Positions 52,497-62,201 of a DNA stretch of 64,000 bases are shown piece by piece. This stretch comes from CADEED01 sp035701825 (GTDB lineage Bacteria; Pseudomonadota; Gammaproteobacteria; Steroidobacterales; Steroidobacteraceae). The notes below the pieces were generated by a model. The model had not been told where the DNA came from, made no database searches, and worked only from the letters and a program-made list of their open reading frames with translations. The stretch covers positions 1-64,000 of the forward strand of contig DASSRK010000051.1 of assembly GCA_035701825.1 (NCBI GenBank), read 5' to 3'. A program made the position numbers and the translations under genes. Position 1 is the first letter of the stretch; the number at the start of each line of letters is the position of its first letter.

Positions 52497-52895
52497 TCAA
52501 TGCGACGCGCGGCTCGCGGGCGCCTCGGTGTGCGCCACGCATTTCCACTCGCCATCCGTCTTCACCCATGTCGAGGTGTCGTTGACGTCCTCGGTGGTGC
52601 CGCCGTGCGATTTGCCGCGTTCCACCATGGTCTGGCGCGCGTGATAGGCGAGCACCGCGGTGGTGTCGGTGGGAAACATCACTTCCATGTCGCTCAGCTC
52701 GAAGGACTTGAGCGTCATCGGTCCCTGCAACGCCATGCGCCGGTAGTCCTCGTGACCGAACTGCATCGCGCCCTTCGCGCTCACCATCAGCGCAGGCTCG
52801 GTGAGCATGCCGATGGCCACGTCCGGTTGTTGATCGACGATCGATTGCCAGAACTTCTTCTCCAGGTCGATGAGCGTTTCTTTCGCGCTGGCCAT
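52497..52895 (-). CDS. NTF2-like (DUF4440) cytoplasmic protein
   Basis: This 132-residue protein fits the DUF4440/SnoaL fold: ASAKETLIDLEKKFWQSIVDQQPDV, MLTEPALMVSAKGAM, then late strands with AVLAYHARQTM and STWVKTDGEWKCVAHTE. It lacks a signal peptide, unlike the NTF2-like protein at 6054-6578. Members often bind small hydrophobic ligands or act as isomerases. It is monocistronic, convergent with the membrane-protein gene upstream. Confidence 0.77.
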   Translation of the reverse strand: MASAKETLIDLEKKFWQSIVDQQPDVAIGMLTEPALMVSAKGAMQFGHEDYRRMALQGPMTLKSFELSDMEVMFPTDTTAVLAYHARQTMVERGKSHGGTTEDVNDTSTWVKTDGEWKCVAHTEAPASRASH

Positions 52896-52990
52896 GAGAA
52901 TCTCCTTACGCTGCGTGAAACGCCCATCTTCCGCGCGACGTGGGCGGGGACGATCGGGCGAAGCGGGCGATTCCGGTCAGACTGCACTGA

Positions 52991-54280
52991 CTACCGCGGA
53001 ACTCCCGCGACGCGGCGCGCGGAGATCGCGAGCACCAGGCCGGTGATGGCGAGTGCCGCGGCGACGTAGAGGGTGAGCGGGCGCGAGCTTCCGAATTCGC
53101 GATAGAGCGCGGCCAGGACGAGCGGCGCGATGCCGCCGGCGAATATCCCGCCGAGCGTGTAAGCGAGCGACGCACCGGCGTAGCGTACCTGTGCGGGAAA
53201 CTGCTCCGCGATGAACGCCGCCTGCGGGCCGTACATGAAAGCGTGCACGACCGATGCGGCGCACAGCGCGAGCAGCATGGCCGGCACCTCGCGCGAGTCG
53301 AGCAGCGGAAAGAACGCCGCCATGCACAACAGCGCGGCGAGCACGCCCGCGCCATACACGGCGCGCCGACCATACCGGTCCGAGAGCTGGCCGGCGAGCG
53401 GCATGCAGGCCGCGTTCAGCACCGCGCCGATGGCCAGCAGGCCCACGGGCAGCGAGCGCGGCAGGCCCAGGGTCTGCGTGACATAGCTGATCGAGAAAAC
53501 CGCGTAGCAGGAGTACATGACGTCCGGTCCGAGGCGCGCACCCGCGGACACCAGCAACCCGCGCCCATGTTCGCGCAACACCAGGCCGAGGGGTGCGCGC
53601 GCCAGCGCGGAGCGCCGTTCCAATTCGAGGAATTGCGGTGTCTCGGTGACGCCGGCGCGCAACCAGATGCCGAACGCCACGAGCACGATGCTCGCCAGCA
53701 GCGGCACGCGCCAACCCCACGAAATCTGCTGTTCGTCCGTCAGCCAGCCCTGTGTCAGCGCCACGACCGCGAAGGCCATGACCGTGCCCACGGACGGACC
53801 CATCTGCGCGAACGACGCGTTGCGGCCGCGCTGCCCTTCGGCGCCATGCTCCAGCGACAGCAGCACGGCTCCGGCCCACTCGCCGCCCAGGGCCACGCCC
53901 TGGATGAAACGCAGCGAAACCAGCAGCGCCGGCGCCCACGCGCCGATCTGCGCATACGTCGGCAACAGGCCGATGAGCACGGTGGACACGCCCATGAGCA
54001 GGAGCGTGACCATGAGCACGAAGCGACGACCGCGACGGTCACCGAGGTGGCCAAACAACACCCCGCCCACCGGCCGCGAGAGATAGCCCACCCAGAACGT
54101 CGCGAAGGACAGCAAGGTGCCCGCGGTGGCGTCGAAGGTGGGAAAGAACAGCTTGTTGAACACCAGCGCCGCGAGCGTGTTGTAGGCCGCGAAGTCGTAG
54201 TATTCGAGCGCGGTGCCGGCGACGCTCGCGAACCCCAGGCGGCGCATCGGTGGCGCGGTGGCGGCGACCTCCTGTGTCAC
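52991..54280 (-). CDS. MHS-family MFS transporter
   Basis: The 429-residue transporter belongs to the metabolite:H+ symporter (MHS) group, like ProP and KgtP. The marks are ASVAGTALEYYDFAAYNTLAALVFNKLFFP at the start, LFGHLGDRRGRRFVLMVTLLLMG in loop 2-3, and QGVALGGEWAGAVLLSLEH. GTG 54280 is chosen because it overlaps the 5-oxoprolinase stop as GTGA; the longer upstream frame lies inside that gene. It probably imports the hydantoin, oxoproline or amide substrate of the adjacent hydrolase. Confidence 0.87.
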   Translation of the reverse strand: MTQEVAATAPPMRRLGFASVAGTALEYYDFAAYNTLAALVFNKLFFPTFDATAGTLLSFATFWVGYLSRPVGGVLFGHLGDRRGRRFVLMVTLLLMGVSTVLIGLLPTYAQIGAWAPALLVSLRFIQGVALGGEWAGAVLLSLEHGAEGQRGRNASFAQMGPSVGTVMAFAVVALTQGWLTDEQQISWGWRVPLLASIVLVAFGIWLRAGVTETPQFLELERRSALARAPLGLVLREHGRGLLVSAGARLGPDVMYSCYAVFSISYVTQTLGLPRSLPVGLLAIGAVLNAACMPLAGQLSDRYGRRAVYGAGVLAALLCMAAFFPLLDSREVPAMLLALCAASVVHAFMYGPQAAFIAEQFPAQVRYAGASLAYTLGGIFAGGIAPLVLAALYREFGSSRPLTLYVAAALAITGLVLAISARRVAGVPR

Positions 54281-57200
54281 GGCGAGCCGAATCCGCCGCC
54301 GCCGGGCGTTTCGATGACCACGACCTCGCCACGCTCCACCTCGCGGGTGAAGGTCGCGCCGAGCTCCTCGTGCCGGCCGTCGTTGCGCTCTATCCAGTTG
54401 AGCCCGGGCTGCGCGGGGCCGCCGCCGTCGAGTCCGCCCGGCATGGTGCGGCGGCGATTGGCGAGCAGGATGGCGGTCATGGGCTTGAGGAAACGGATGC
54501 GGCGCTCGACACCGTCGCCACCGCGGAACCGGCCCTTGCCACCCGAGCCGCGCCGGATGCGGAACGACTCGAGCCGCACCGGGAAGCGCCACTCGAGGAC
54601 TTCGGGGTCGGTGAGCCGCGAATTCGTCATGTGTGTCTGCACGGCATCCGTGCCGTCGAAGCCCGGCCCCGCGCCCGAGCCGCCGGCGATGGTCTCGTAG
54701 TACTGGTACTGCGCATCGCCGAAGGTGAAGTTGTTCATGGTTCCCTGCGATGCGGCGAGCACGCCGAGCGCGCGGTACAGGCAGTCGGTGACCACTTGCG
54801 AGGTCTCGACGTTGCCCGCGACCACGGCCGCGGGATAGCGCGGGTTGAGCATGCAGCCTTCGGGCACGATGAGCCGCAGCGGTTTCAGGCAGCCCGCATT
54901 CATCGGGATCTCGTCGTCGACCAGCGTGCGGAACACGTACAGCACCGCGGCGCGCGTGACCGGCAGCGGGGCGTTGAAATTGTCGGGTAGTTGGGCGCTG
55001 CTGCCGGTGAAGTCGATGGTCGCCGCGCGCTGCGCGGCGTCGATGCTGATCTTCACCTGGATGACCGCGCCGTTGTCCATCTCGCAGCGCGCCTCGCCGT
55101 CACGCAGCGCGCCGATCACCTGGCGCACGGCCGCCTCGGCATTGTCCTGCACGTGCCGCATGTAGGCGCGCACCACGTCCAGGCCGTAGTGGCTCGCCAT
55201 GGCGGTGAGCTCGGCGATGCCTTTCTGGCAGGCGGCCACCTGCGCGCGCAGGTCGGCCAGGTTCTGCGCGACGTTGCGCACCGGGTGCGCGCCGCCCGTG
55301 AGCACCTGGCGCAGCGCGCGCTCGAGGAACTCGCCGCGCGCGACGATCTGCACGTTGTCGAGCAGCACGCCTTCCTCGTCGATGTGCTTCGAGTCCGAGG
55401 GCATGGAGCCGGGCGTGATGCCGCCGATGTCGGCGTGGTGCCCGCGCGCGGCGACGTAGAACTCGGGTTGCCTGGCGTCGCCGGCGAGGAATACCGGCAT
55501 GACCACGGTGACGTCGGGCAGGTGCGTGCCGCCGGCGTAGGGCGCGTTCAACACGAACGCGTCGCCGGGATTCATGCGGCCGGCGCGGCGCCGCAGGATT
55601 TCCTGCACCGATTCGCCCATCGAGCCCAGGTGCACCGGCATGTGAGGCGCGTTGGCGATCAGCTGGCCCTGCTGGTCGAACAGCGCGCAGGAGAAATCCA
55701 GCCGCTCCTTGATGTTCACCGAGCTCGCCGTGTTCGCGAGTGTCACGCCCATCTGCTCGGCGATGGCCATGAAGAGGTTGTTGAAGATCTCGAGCAGCAC
55801 CGGGTCGGCGCGCGTCGAGGCCTTCTCCGGCGCGCGCTCCGCGGTTTTCTCGAGCAACAGGTGATCGGCGGCGCCGAGCGTGGCGCACCAGCCGCGCTCG
55901 ATGACGATGGTGTTGTGCGGCTCGAAGATCACCGCGGGGCCGTCGATGCGATCGGCGGGACGCAATGCGTCGCGCCGGTAGAACGGCGCGTCGATCCAGG
56001 CGCCGTCGAAATACACGCGGCGGATGGCCTGCGGCGCGAGAGCGCGGGCGCGCGGTTCGAACCGGCGCGGTATCTCCTCGTGGCGCGTGCGGCCGCTGGC
56101 CGCGAGCGAAATGGCGTCGATGACCACGGCGCGGCCCGGCACGTGGAAGCCATAGCGCGTGCGGTATTGCGCGAGGAACTCGGCGCCGAGCGTCGCGGCG
56201 GTGGAGCTCGCGGTGAGCGGCACCGTCAGCGTGGAATCAGTGTCGGCGTACTTGAGGAGCACCGAGCGCTCGATGGATACCGAATCCTTGACGAAGCCCT
56301 GGTGGGCGAGCTCGGCGCGCGCCTCGAGCTCGAGGTCCTCGAACAGCGGTCCGAGGCGCGCGAGCGCGCCGTCGTCCAGCGTCTCCTCGATGGTGCGCTG
56401 GCGCAGGGCCATCGCGTCGGCCAGCCCGATGCCGTAGGCCGACAGCACGCCGGCCAGCGGATGGATGAACACGCGGCGCATGCCGAGCGCGTCGGCCACC
56501 AGGCAGGCGTGCTGGCCGGCGGCGCCGCCGAAGCAGGTGAGCGTGTAGCCGGTGACATCGTGGCCGCGCTGCACGGAGATCTTCTTGATGGCGTTCGCCA
56601 TGTTCTCGACCGCGATGCGGATGCAGCCCGCGGCGAGCGTCGCGGTGCCGGTGGGCGTGGCGTCGCCATTCATGGATTGCGCCAGTGTCTCGAAGCCGCG
56701 CGACACCACGGCCGCGTCCAGCATCAGGTCGCCGGTGGCGCCGAACACGGCCGGGAAGAAGTCGGGCTGGATGCGGCCCAACAATACGTTGCAGTCGGTA
56801 ACCGTGAGCGGGCCGCCGCGCCGGTAGGACGCCGGCCCCGGGTTGGCGCCCGCGGATTCCGGTCCGACGCGCAGGCGCACGCCATCGAAGTGGACGATGG
56901 AGCCGCCGCCGGCCGCCACCGTGTGGATGCGCAGGATGGGCGTGCGCAGCCGCACGCCGCCGACCTCGACGTCGAGCGCGCGCTCGTAGTCGCCGGCGAA
57001 ATGCCCGACGTCGGTGGACGTGCCGCCCATGTCGAAGGCGATGATCCTGCGGAGCCCCGCGCCCTGGGCGGCGCGCGCCGCGCCCACGATGCCGCCAGCG
57101 GGACCGGAGAGGATCGCGTCCTTGCCGTGGAACGACGCCGCGTCGCTCAGGCCGCCCGAGGACTGCATGAACTGCAGGCGCACGCCGGGCAGCGCCGCCG

Positions 57201-57873
57201 CGACGCTCTCCACGTAGCGGCGCAGCACCGGCGACAGATAGGCATCCGCCACCGTGGTGTCGCCGCGCGACACCAACCGCATCAGCGGACTCACGGTGTG
57301 CGACACCGAGATCTGCGTGAAGCCGACGCGCCGCGCGATGGCCTCGAGCGCGCGCTCGTGCGCGGGGTAGCGGTAGCCGTGCATCAGCACGATGGCGCAG
57401 GCGTGGATGCCGCGCGCGAAGGCCGCGCGCAGCGCCTGCTCGGCGCTGGACTCGTGCAGCGCACGCACCGCTTCGCCGTGCGCCCCCATGCGCTCGTCGA
57501 CCTCGATGACTTCCTCGTACAGCATCGAGGGCAGCTCGATGTGCCGCACGAACAGCTTCGGGCGATGTTGATAGGCGATGCGCAGGCTGTCGGCGAAGCC
57601 GCGCGTGGTCACGAACACGGTGCGGTCGCCCTTGCGCTCCAGCAGCGCGTTGGTGGCCACGGTGGTGCCCATGCGCACCGCCTCGATGTCGGCGGCGGGC
57701 AGCGGCGCCCCCGGCGCGAGGCCGAGCAGCTCGCGGATGCCGTGGATGGCGGCATCGTCATAGCGCTCCGGGTTCTCGGAGAGCAGCTTGTGCGCCACGC
57801 GCGTGCCGTCGGGGCGGCGCGCCACGATGTCGGTGAAGGTGCCGCCGCGATCGATCCAGAACTGCCAGGTCAT
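54277..57873 (-). CDS. 5-oxoprolinase/hydantoinase, HyuA-HyuB fusion
   Basis: The 1198-residue protein fuses the HyuA half (about 1-690, ATP-grasping actin-like fold, with DRGGTFTDIVA, AFDMGGTSTDVGH and GGAAGQHACLVADAL) to the HyuB half (about 695-1198, with MGVTLANTASSVNIKERLDFSCA). It hydrolyses 5-oxoproline to glutamate with ATP, or an analogous cyclic imide. The length matches full OplAH enzymes. It overlaps the upstream membrane-anchored gene by 4 bases and the transporter by 4, so three genes are coupled. Confidence 0.92.
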   Translation of the reverse strand: MTWQFWIDRGGTFTDIVARRPDGTRVAHKLLSENPERYDDAAIHGIRELLGLAPGAPLPAADIEAVRMGTTVATNALLERKGDRTVFVTTRGFADSLRIAYQHRPKLFVRHIELPSMLYEEVIEVDERMGAHGEAVRALHESSAEQALRAAFARGIHACAIVLMHGYRYPAHERALEAIARRVGFTQISVSHTVSPLMRLVSRGDTTVADAYLSPVLRRYVESVAAALPGVRLQFMQSSGGLSDAASFHGKDAILSGPAGGIVGAARAAQGAGLRRIIAFDMGGTSTDVGHFAGDYERALDVEVGGVRLRTPILRIHTVAAGGGSIVHFDGVRLRVGPESAGANPGPASYRRGGPLTVTDCNVLLGRIQPDFFPAVFGATGDLMLDAAVVSRGFETLAQSMNGDATPTGTATLAAGCIRIAVENMANAIKKISVQRGHDVTGYTLTCFGGAAGQHACLVADALGMRRVFIHPLAGVLSAYGIGLADAMALRQRTIEETLDDGALARLGPLFEDLELEARAELAHQGFVKDSVSIERSVLLKYADTDSTLTVPLTASSTAATLGAEFLAQYRTRYGFHVPGRAVVIDAISLAASGRTRHEEIPRRFEPRARALAPQAIRRVYFDGAWIDAPFYRRDALRPADRIDGPAVIFEPHNTIVIERGWCATLGAADHLLLEKTAERAPEKASTRADPVLLEIFNNLFMAIAEQMGVTLANTASSVNIKERLDFSCALFDQQGQLIANAPHMPVHLGSMGESVQEILRRRAGRMNPGDAFVLNAPYAGGTHLPDVTVVMPVFLAGDARQPEFYVAARGHHADIGGITPGSMPSDSKHIDEEGVLLDNVQIVARGEFLERALRQVLTGGAHPVRNVAQNLADLRAQVAACQKGIAELTAMASHYGLDVVRAYMRHVQDNAEAAVRQVIGALRDGEARCEMDNGAVIQVKISIDAAQRAATIDFTGSSAQLPDNFNAPLPVTRAAVLYVFRTLVDDEIPMNAGCLKPLRLIVPEGCMLNPRYPAAVVAGNVETSQVVTDCLYRALGVLAASQGTMNNFTFGDAQYQYYETIAGGSGAGPGFDGTDAVQTHMTNSRLTDPEVLEWRFPVRLESFRIRRGSGGKGRFRGGDGVERRIRFLKPMTAILLANRRRTMPGGLDGGGPAQPGLNWIERNDGRHEELGATFTREVERGEVVVIETPGGGGFGSP

Positions 57874-58616
57874 CGGCGGGAGGTGCCCGGGCGGGCCGGG
57901 CGCGGACGCGGTGACGACAACTCCGCGCGCCAGCGCTGCGCGCGCGTGGTGTCCGACAGCAGTGTGTTCAGCCGCGCGGTTTCAGCCGCGATCTGCGCAT
58001 CGTCGAGCTCCTCGTCGCGCATGGCCCCGAAGCCGAAGCGCGCCGCTTCCCGCAACGCGGGCTGCGACCACCAGCTCGGCTCGGGATCACTTGGCGAACC
58101 GATGCGGAATTCGAAGGGTGCTTCGAGGCAGGCCGGCGGATTTCCCGCGCGGAACATCTGGAGTCGCACGGTCGCGCCGGGTTCGATGGCGGAGCAACGG
58201 AGGCCGCCCACACGGCAGCGCTCGATCTCGGTGACGGTGCGCGAAACGCGTTCGACCAGCACGCAGAGCCGCGCGCGGTGCAGATTGGTGACTTCGACGA
58301 AACTGCCGTTCTCGACCAGGGAGAGCATGGGCGGAACGACGCCCATGGCGCCGAATGCATGGGCTGCCTCGACATCCTTGAGCCACCGCGCGTTCACCTG
58401 CGAGCGCAGGTATTGCAGCCGCTCGAGCGCCTGGGTGCGTGCCTTGAGTTCCTGCTCGGCCTTTGCCCGGGCCTCCCGGGCCGCGGCAGCCTCGGCCCGG
58501 GCACTGTCGGCGGCGGCGCGCTGCGCGGCACGCTGGCTCGCGACATGGAAAACCAACAACGCGACCAGCGCCAGAATGATACCCCCGACCGCAACGACAG
58601 CCCGCCTCGAAGCCAT
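57870..58616 (-). CDS. membrane-anchored coiled-coil protein, unknown
   Basis: The 248-residue protein has a basic start, one membrane helix (about 7-25), then an Ala/Arg-rich coiled coil (about 28-72). A globular part follows with four Cys (near 118, 134, 140 and 163). No family is recognised. The Cys number suggests disulfides if the domain is periplasmic. Its stop overlaps the 5-oxoprolinase ATG, which is an odd partner for a hydrolase; the link may be only transcriptional. Confidence 0.65.
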   Translation of the reverse strand: MASRRAVVAVGGIILALVALLVFHVASQRAAQRAAADSARAEAAAAREARAKAEQELKARTQALERLQYLRSQVNARWLKDVEAAHAFGAMGVVPPMLSLVENGSFVEVTNLHRARLCVLVERVSRTVTEIERCRVGGLRCSAIEPGATVRLQMFRAGNPPACLEAPFEFRIGSPSDPEPSWWSQPALREAARFGFGAMRDEELDDAQIAAETARLNTLLSDTTRAQRWRAELSSPRPRPARPGTSRR

Positions 58617-58676
58617 GGCCGCGCATCATACGGAATCGGGCAACGGCCGGCCCGTGCAGGCGTGCAGGGTGGGCCG

Positions 58677-59159
58677 CTAGTGCGTCTCGCGTTGTGAGAA
58701 GACTTCGCGCGCGACGTTCAACGCGTTGATGGCGGCGGGGAATCCCGCGTAGACCGCCATCTGCAGGATGACCTCGATGATCTCCTGCTCGCGGCAGCCG
58801 ACGTTCAGCGCACCCTCGATGTGCACGCGCAGCTGCGGCTGCGCATTGCCGAGCGCGGTCAGCGCGGCGATGGTGGCGATCTGCCGGGAACGCTTGTCGA
58901 GCCCGGGGCGCGCCATGACGTCGCCGTAGGAGAACTGCACGATCCAGTCGGCGAAGTCGGGGGCGATGTCGCGCAGGCGTTCGACCACCTCGGCGCCGGC
59001 GTCGCCGGTGAACTCGGCCAGCGCGCGCTTGCCGCGCGCGGAGCGTTCGTCGCTGTAGCTAACTACCTCGGCGCGGTGCGCGGGCGTGTCCTGCGGGTCG
59101 CGCGGGAAGGCGGGCGGGGCGGGCAGGTCGGGCAGGCGATCACGGGGCGAGGATTTCAT
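58677..59159 (-). CDS. carboxymuconolactone decarboxylase family protein
   Basis: The 160-residue protein has the CMD/AhpD-like helical fold. The core shows GDVMARPGLDKRSRQIATIAALTALGN, then HIEGALNVGCREQEIIEVILQMAVYAGFPAAINAL. The single Cys in GCREQE replaces the redox CxxC of AhpD, so a decarboxylase-type rather than peroxidase role is likelier. ATG 59159 is used; a TTG further out is less likely. It is divergent from the nap operon, 117 bases away. Confidence 0.82.
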   Translation of the reverse strand: MKSSPRDRLPDLPAPPAFPRDPQDTPAHRAEVVSYSDERSARGKRALAEFTGDAGAEVVERLRDIAPDFADWIVQFSYGDVMARPGLDKRSRQIATIAALTALGNAQPQLRVHIEGALNVGCREQEIIEVILQMAVYAGFPAAINALNVAREVFSQRETH

Positions 59160-59239
59160 GCGCGGCAGGTTAGACAATGGCTGACGGCATGGCTGTCAGA
59201 AAACGCCATACGCCAGCGTGCAATACGTACCAAGACCTA

Positions 59240-59257
59240 TTCGCGAGGCGGCGCGAA
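59240..59257. repeat. short inverted repeat upstream of nap genes
   Basis: TTCGCG and CGCGAA face each other across 6 bases, 20 bases before the napE ATG. A second small pair, CTGAC/GTCAG, lies nearer the divergent gene. Either could be a regulator site. I found no FNR-type TTGAT-N4-ATCAA in this gap. Confidence 0.3.
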
Positions 59258-59276
59258 ACGGATACTAGAGGCCAGC

Positions 59277-59453
59277 ATGAGCGGCACTCCCACCGACGCC
59301 ACTGCCAGCACGAAGCGCGAGGAAATCCGCGCCTTCGCGTTCCTGGCCTTCGTGCTGATCCCGGTGCTTTCGGTCATTTTCGTGGCCGGCTACGGATTCA
59401 TGGTGTGGATCTGGCAGATATTCGCCGGCCCGCCGGGCCCGCCGCCGCCGTGA
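59277..59453 (+). CDS. napE: NapE, small membrane subunit of periplasmic nitrate reductase
   Basis: This 58-residue protein has a polar lead, then EIRAFAFLAFVLIPVLSVIFVAGYGFMVWIWQ, one membrane helix (about 17-46), and a Pro tail. The wording is typical of NapE. Its role in the Nap system is not settled. It starts the nap operon and its stop overlaps the napD GTG by 4 bases. Confidence 0.87.
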   Translation: MSGTPTDATASTKREEIRAFAFLAFVLIPVLSVIFVAGYGFMVWIWQIFAGPPGPPPP

Positions 59454-59704
59454 ACGCCGATACCCACATCGCCAGCCTCGTGGTACGCGCGCGCCCCGAG
59501 CGGGCCGCGCAGGTCGCCGCGTCGATTTCCGCCCGCGAAGGCCACGAGGTACGGGCCATGTCGGACGGCAAGATCGTGGTCGTGCTGGAAGCCCCCTCGG
59601 AGCGCGCCCTGGCGGATCGCATGGATGACTTGCGTGGCGAACCGGATGTCCTGTTCGTGAACCTCGTCTTTCATCAACTGGATAGTGGCGGAGGCGCGGA
59701 ATGA
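59450..59704 (+). CDS. napD: NapD, NapA-specific chaperone
   Basis: The 84-residue protein starts with GTG. It has the ferredoxin-like NapD fold: THIASLVVRARPERAAQVAASI, GKIVVVLEAPSERALADRMDDL and VNLVFHQLD. NapD binds the Tat signal of NapA and holds back export until the cofactor is inserted. It overlaps napE and napA by 4 bases each. Confidence 0.88.
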   Translation: MNADTHIASLVVRARPERAAQVAASISAREGHEVRAMSDGKIVVVLEAPSERALADRMDDLRGEPDVLFVNLVFHQLDSGGGAE

Positions 59705-62196
59705 GCCGTTCACGGCGCGAATTCATCAAGCAGACGGCGGCAGCGGCGGCGGCAGCGGCGGCGGGAATCCCGCTGCCCGCCGGCGCGCAGAACCTGGTGA
59801 CGGACCGCGCCGCGACGGAGCTCAAGTGGTCCAAGGCTCCTTGCCGCTTCTGCGGCACGGGGTGTGGCGTGAACGTCGGCGTGAAGGCCGGGCGGGTCGT
59901 CGCCACGCATGGCGACGTGCACGCCCCGGTGAATCGCGGCCTCAATTGCGTGAAGGGCTATTTCCTCTCCAAGGTGATGTACGGCGCCGACCGGCTCACC
60001 AAGCCATTGCTGCGCAAGCGCAACGGCAAGTTCCACAAGGATGGCGATTTCGAGCCGGTGAGCTGGGACGAGGCCTTCGACGTGATGGCGGAGCACTGGA
60101 AGCGGGTGCTCAAGCACAAGGGTCCGTCGGCCGTGGGCATGTTCGGCTCCGGCCAGTGGACCATCTGGGAAGGCTACGCGGCCAACAAGCTCATGAAGGC
60201 GGGCTTCCGTTCCAACAACATCGATCCCAATGCGCGCCATTGCATGGCGTCCGCGGCCTTCGGTTTCATGCGCACCTTCGGCATGGACGAGCCCATGGGC
60301 TGCTACGACGACATCGAGGCGGCCGATGCCTTCGTGCTCTGGGGTTCCAACATGGCGGAGATGCATCCCATCCTGTGGACGCGGCTCACGGACCGTCGGC
60401 TGTCCGCGCCCGCGACGAAGGTGGCGGTGTTGTCGGTGTTCGAGCATCGCTGCTTCGACCTCGCCGACATCCCGATCGTCTTCAAGCCGCAGACCGACCT
60501 GGTCATCCTCAACTACATCGCCAACCACATCATCCAGACGGGCCGCGTGAATCGCGACTTCGTCGACAAGCACACCAGTTTCAAGCGCGGCAACACCGAC
60601 ATCGGCTACGGGCTGCGGCCCGAGCATCCCTTGCAGAAGGCCGCGAAGAACGCGGGCGATGCCGGCGGGGGCGCGCCGATGACCTTCGCGGAATACGCCG
60701 CCTTCGTGAAGCCGTACACACTCGAGCATGCGGCGAAGATCTCGGGCGTGGATCGCGGCTGGCTGCAGAAGCTCGCCGAGCTGTATGCGGATCCGAAGGT
60801 CCGCGTCATGTCGTTCTGGACCATGGGCTTCAACCAGCACACGCGCGGTGTCTGGGCCAACAACATGGTCTACAACATCCACCTGCTGACCGGAAAGATC
60901 TCCACGCCGGGCAACAGTCCGTTCTCGCTCACCGGCCAGCCGTCGGCTTGCGGCACGGCGCGTGAAGTCGGCACGTTCAGCCACCGCCTGCCGGCCGACA
61001 TGCTGGTGGCCAACCCGGAACATCGCGCGCACACCGAGGAATTGTGGAAGGTGCCGCACGGCATCATCCAGGAGAAGCCGGGTTACCACGCCGTCGAGCA
61101 CAACCGCATGCTGCGCGATGGCAAGCTCAACGCGTACTGGGTGCAGGTCAACAACAACCTGCAGGCCGCGGCCAACCTCAACCAGGAGGGCCTGCCCGGC
61201 TATCGCAACAAGGACAATTTCGTCGTCGTCAGCGATGCCTATCCGACGGTGACCGCACAGGCGGCCGACCTCATCCTGCCGGCCGCGATGTGGGTGGAGA
61301 AGGAGGGCGCGTATGGCAACGCCGAGCGCCGCACGCAGTTCTGGCATCAGCTCGTCGACGCGCCCGGCGAAGCGCGCTCCGACCTGTGGCAGCTCATGGA
61401 ATTTTCGAAACGCTTCACGACCGACGAGGTGTGGCCCAGCGAGATTCTCGCGGCGAATCCAGCCTACCGGGGCAGGACGCTGTTCGAGGTGTTGTTCGCC
61501 AACGGCGTCGTCAACCGCTTTCCGCTCAAGGAAATCGCGCCCGACTACGCCAACCAGGAATCGAAGGCTTTCGGCTTCTACGTGCAGAAGGGACTGTTCG
61601 AGGAATACGCCGCCTTCGGTCGCGGCCATGGCCACGACCTCGCGCCGTTCGACCGCTACCACCTGGAGCGCGGGTTGCGCTGGCCGGTCGTCGACGGAGC
61701 CGAGACGCGCTGGCGCTTCCGGGAGGGTGAGGATCCCTACGTGAAAGCCGGCAGCGGCTTCCAGTTCTACGGCAACAAGGACGGCCGCGCCGTCATCTGG
61801 GCGCTGCCGTACGAGCCGCCGCCGGAAGTGCCCGACCAGGAATTCGACCTGTGGCTATCTACCGGCCGCGTGCTCGAACACTGGCATTCCGGTTCGATGA
61901 CCTTGCGCATTCCCGAGCTGTACAAGTCGTTTCCGAGCGCCGTGTTGTTCATGCATCCCGACGACGCGGCGGCGCGCGGCCTGCGCCGCGGCCAGGAGGC
62001 GCGCGTCGTCTCGCGGCGAGGCGAGGTGCGCGTCCGTGTCGAAACACGAGGCCGCGACCGGCCGCCGCGCGGCCTGGTGTTCGTGCCGTGGTTCGACCCT
62101 TCCATCCTGATCAACAAGGTGACGCTCGACGCGACGGATCCGATCTCCAAGCAGACCGACTTCAAGAAGTGCGCGGTCAAGGTCGTGAAGGTGTGA
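59701..62196 (+). CDS. napA: NapA, catalytic subunit of periplasmic nitrate reductase
   Basis: The 831-residue protein starts with the Tat signal SRREFIKQTAAAAA, cleaved near AGAQ (about 30). The [4Fe-4S] cluster ligands are Cys48, Cys51, Cys55 and Cys83 (CRFCGTGCG...NC). The molybdenum ligand is Cys181 in NARHCMAS. Bis-MGD binding sequences fill the rest. It reduces nitrate to nitrite in the periplasm with electrons from NapB and NapC. The size is that of normal NapA and no residue looks lost. Confidence 0.95.
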   Translation: MSRSRREFIKQTAAAAAAAAAGIPLPAGAQNLVTDRAATELKWSKAPCRFCGTGCGVNVGVKAGRVVATHGDVHAPVNRGLNCVKGYFLSKVMYGADRLTKPLLRKRNGKFHKDGDFEPVSWDEAFDVMAEHWKRVLKHKGPSAVGMFGSGQWTIWEGYAANKLMKAGFRSNNIDPNARHCMASAAFGFMRTFGMDEPMGCYDDIEAADAFVLWGSNMAEMHPILWTRLTDRRLSAPATKVAVLSVFEHRCFDLADIPIVFKPQTDLVILNYIANHIIQTGRVNRDFVDKHTSFKRGNTDIGYGLRPEHPLQKAAKNAGDAGGGAPMTFAEYAAFVKPYTLEHAAKISGVDRGWLQKLAELYADPKVRVMSFWTMGFNQHTRGVWANNMVYNIHLLTGKISTPGNSPFSLTGQPSACGTAREVGTFSHRLPADMLVANPEHRAHTEELWKVPHGIIQEKPGYHAVEHNRMLRDGKLNAYWVQVNNNLQAAANLNQEGLPGYRNKDNFVVVSDAYPTVTAQAADLILPAAMWVEKEGAYGNAERRTQFWHQLVDAPGEARSDLWQLMEFSKRFTTDEVWPSEILAANPAYRGRTLFEVLFANGVVNRFPLKEIAPDYANQESKAFGFYVQKGLFEEYAAFGRGHGHDLAPFDRYHLERGLRWPVVDGAETRWRFREGEDPYVKAGSGFQFYGNKDGRAVIWALPYEPPPEVPDQEFDLWLSTGRVLEHWHSGSMTLRIPELYKSFPSAVLFMHPDDAAARGLRRGQEARVVSRRGEVRVRVETRGRDRPPRGLVFVPWFDPSILINKVTLDATDPISKQTDFKKCAVKVVKV

Positions 62197-62201
62197 ACGC
62201 C

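Noticed and set aside
54991..58680. 1229-codon open frame on the plus strand
   Set aside because: It is antisense to the 5-oxoprolinase and the next gene, with low-complexity composition and no family.
59160..59276. FNR or NarP site upstream of napE
   Set aside because: No TTGAT-N4-ATCAA or clear NarP heptamer pair is present; only short inverted repeats.
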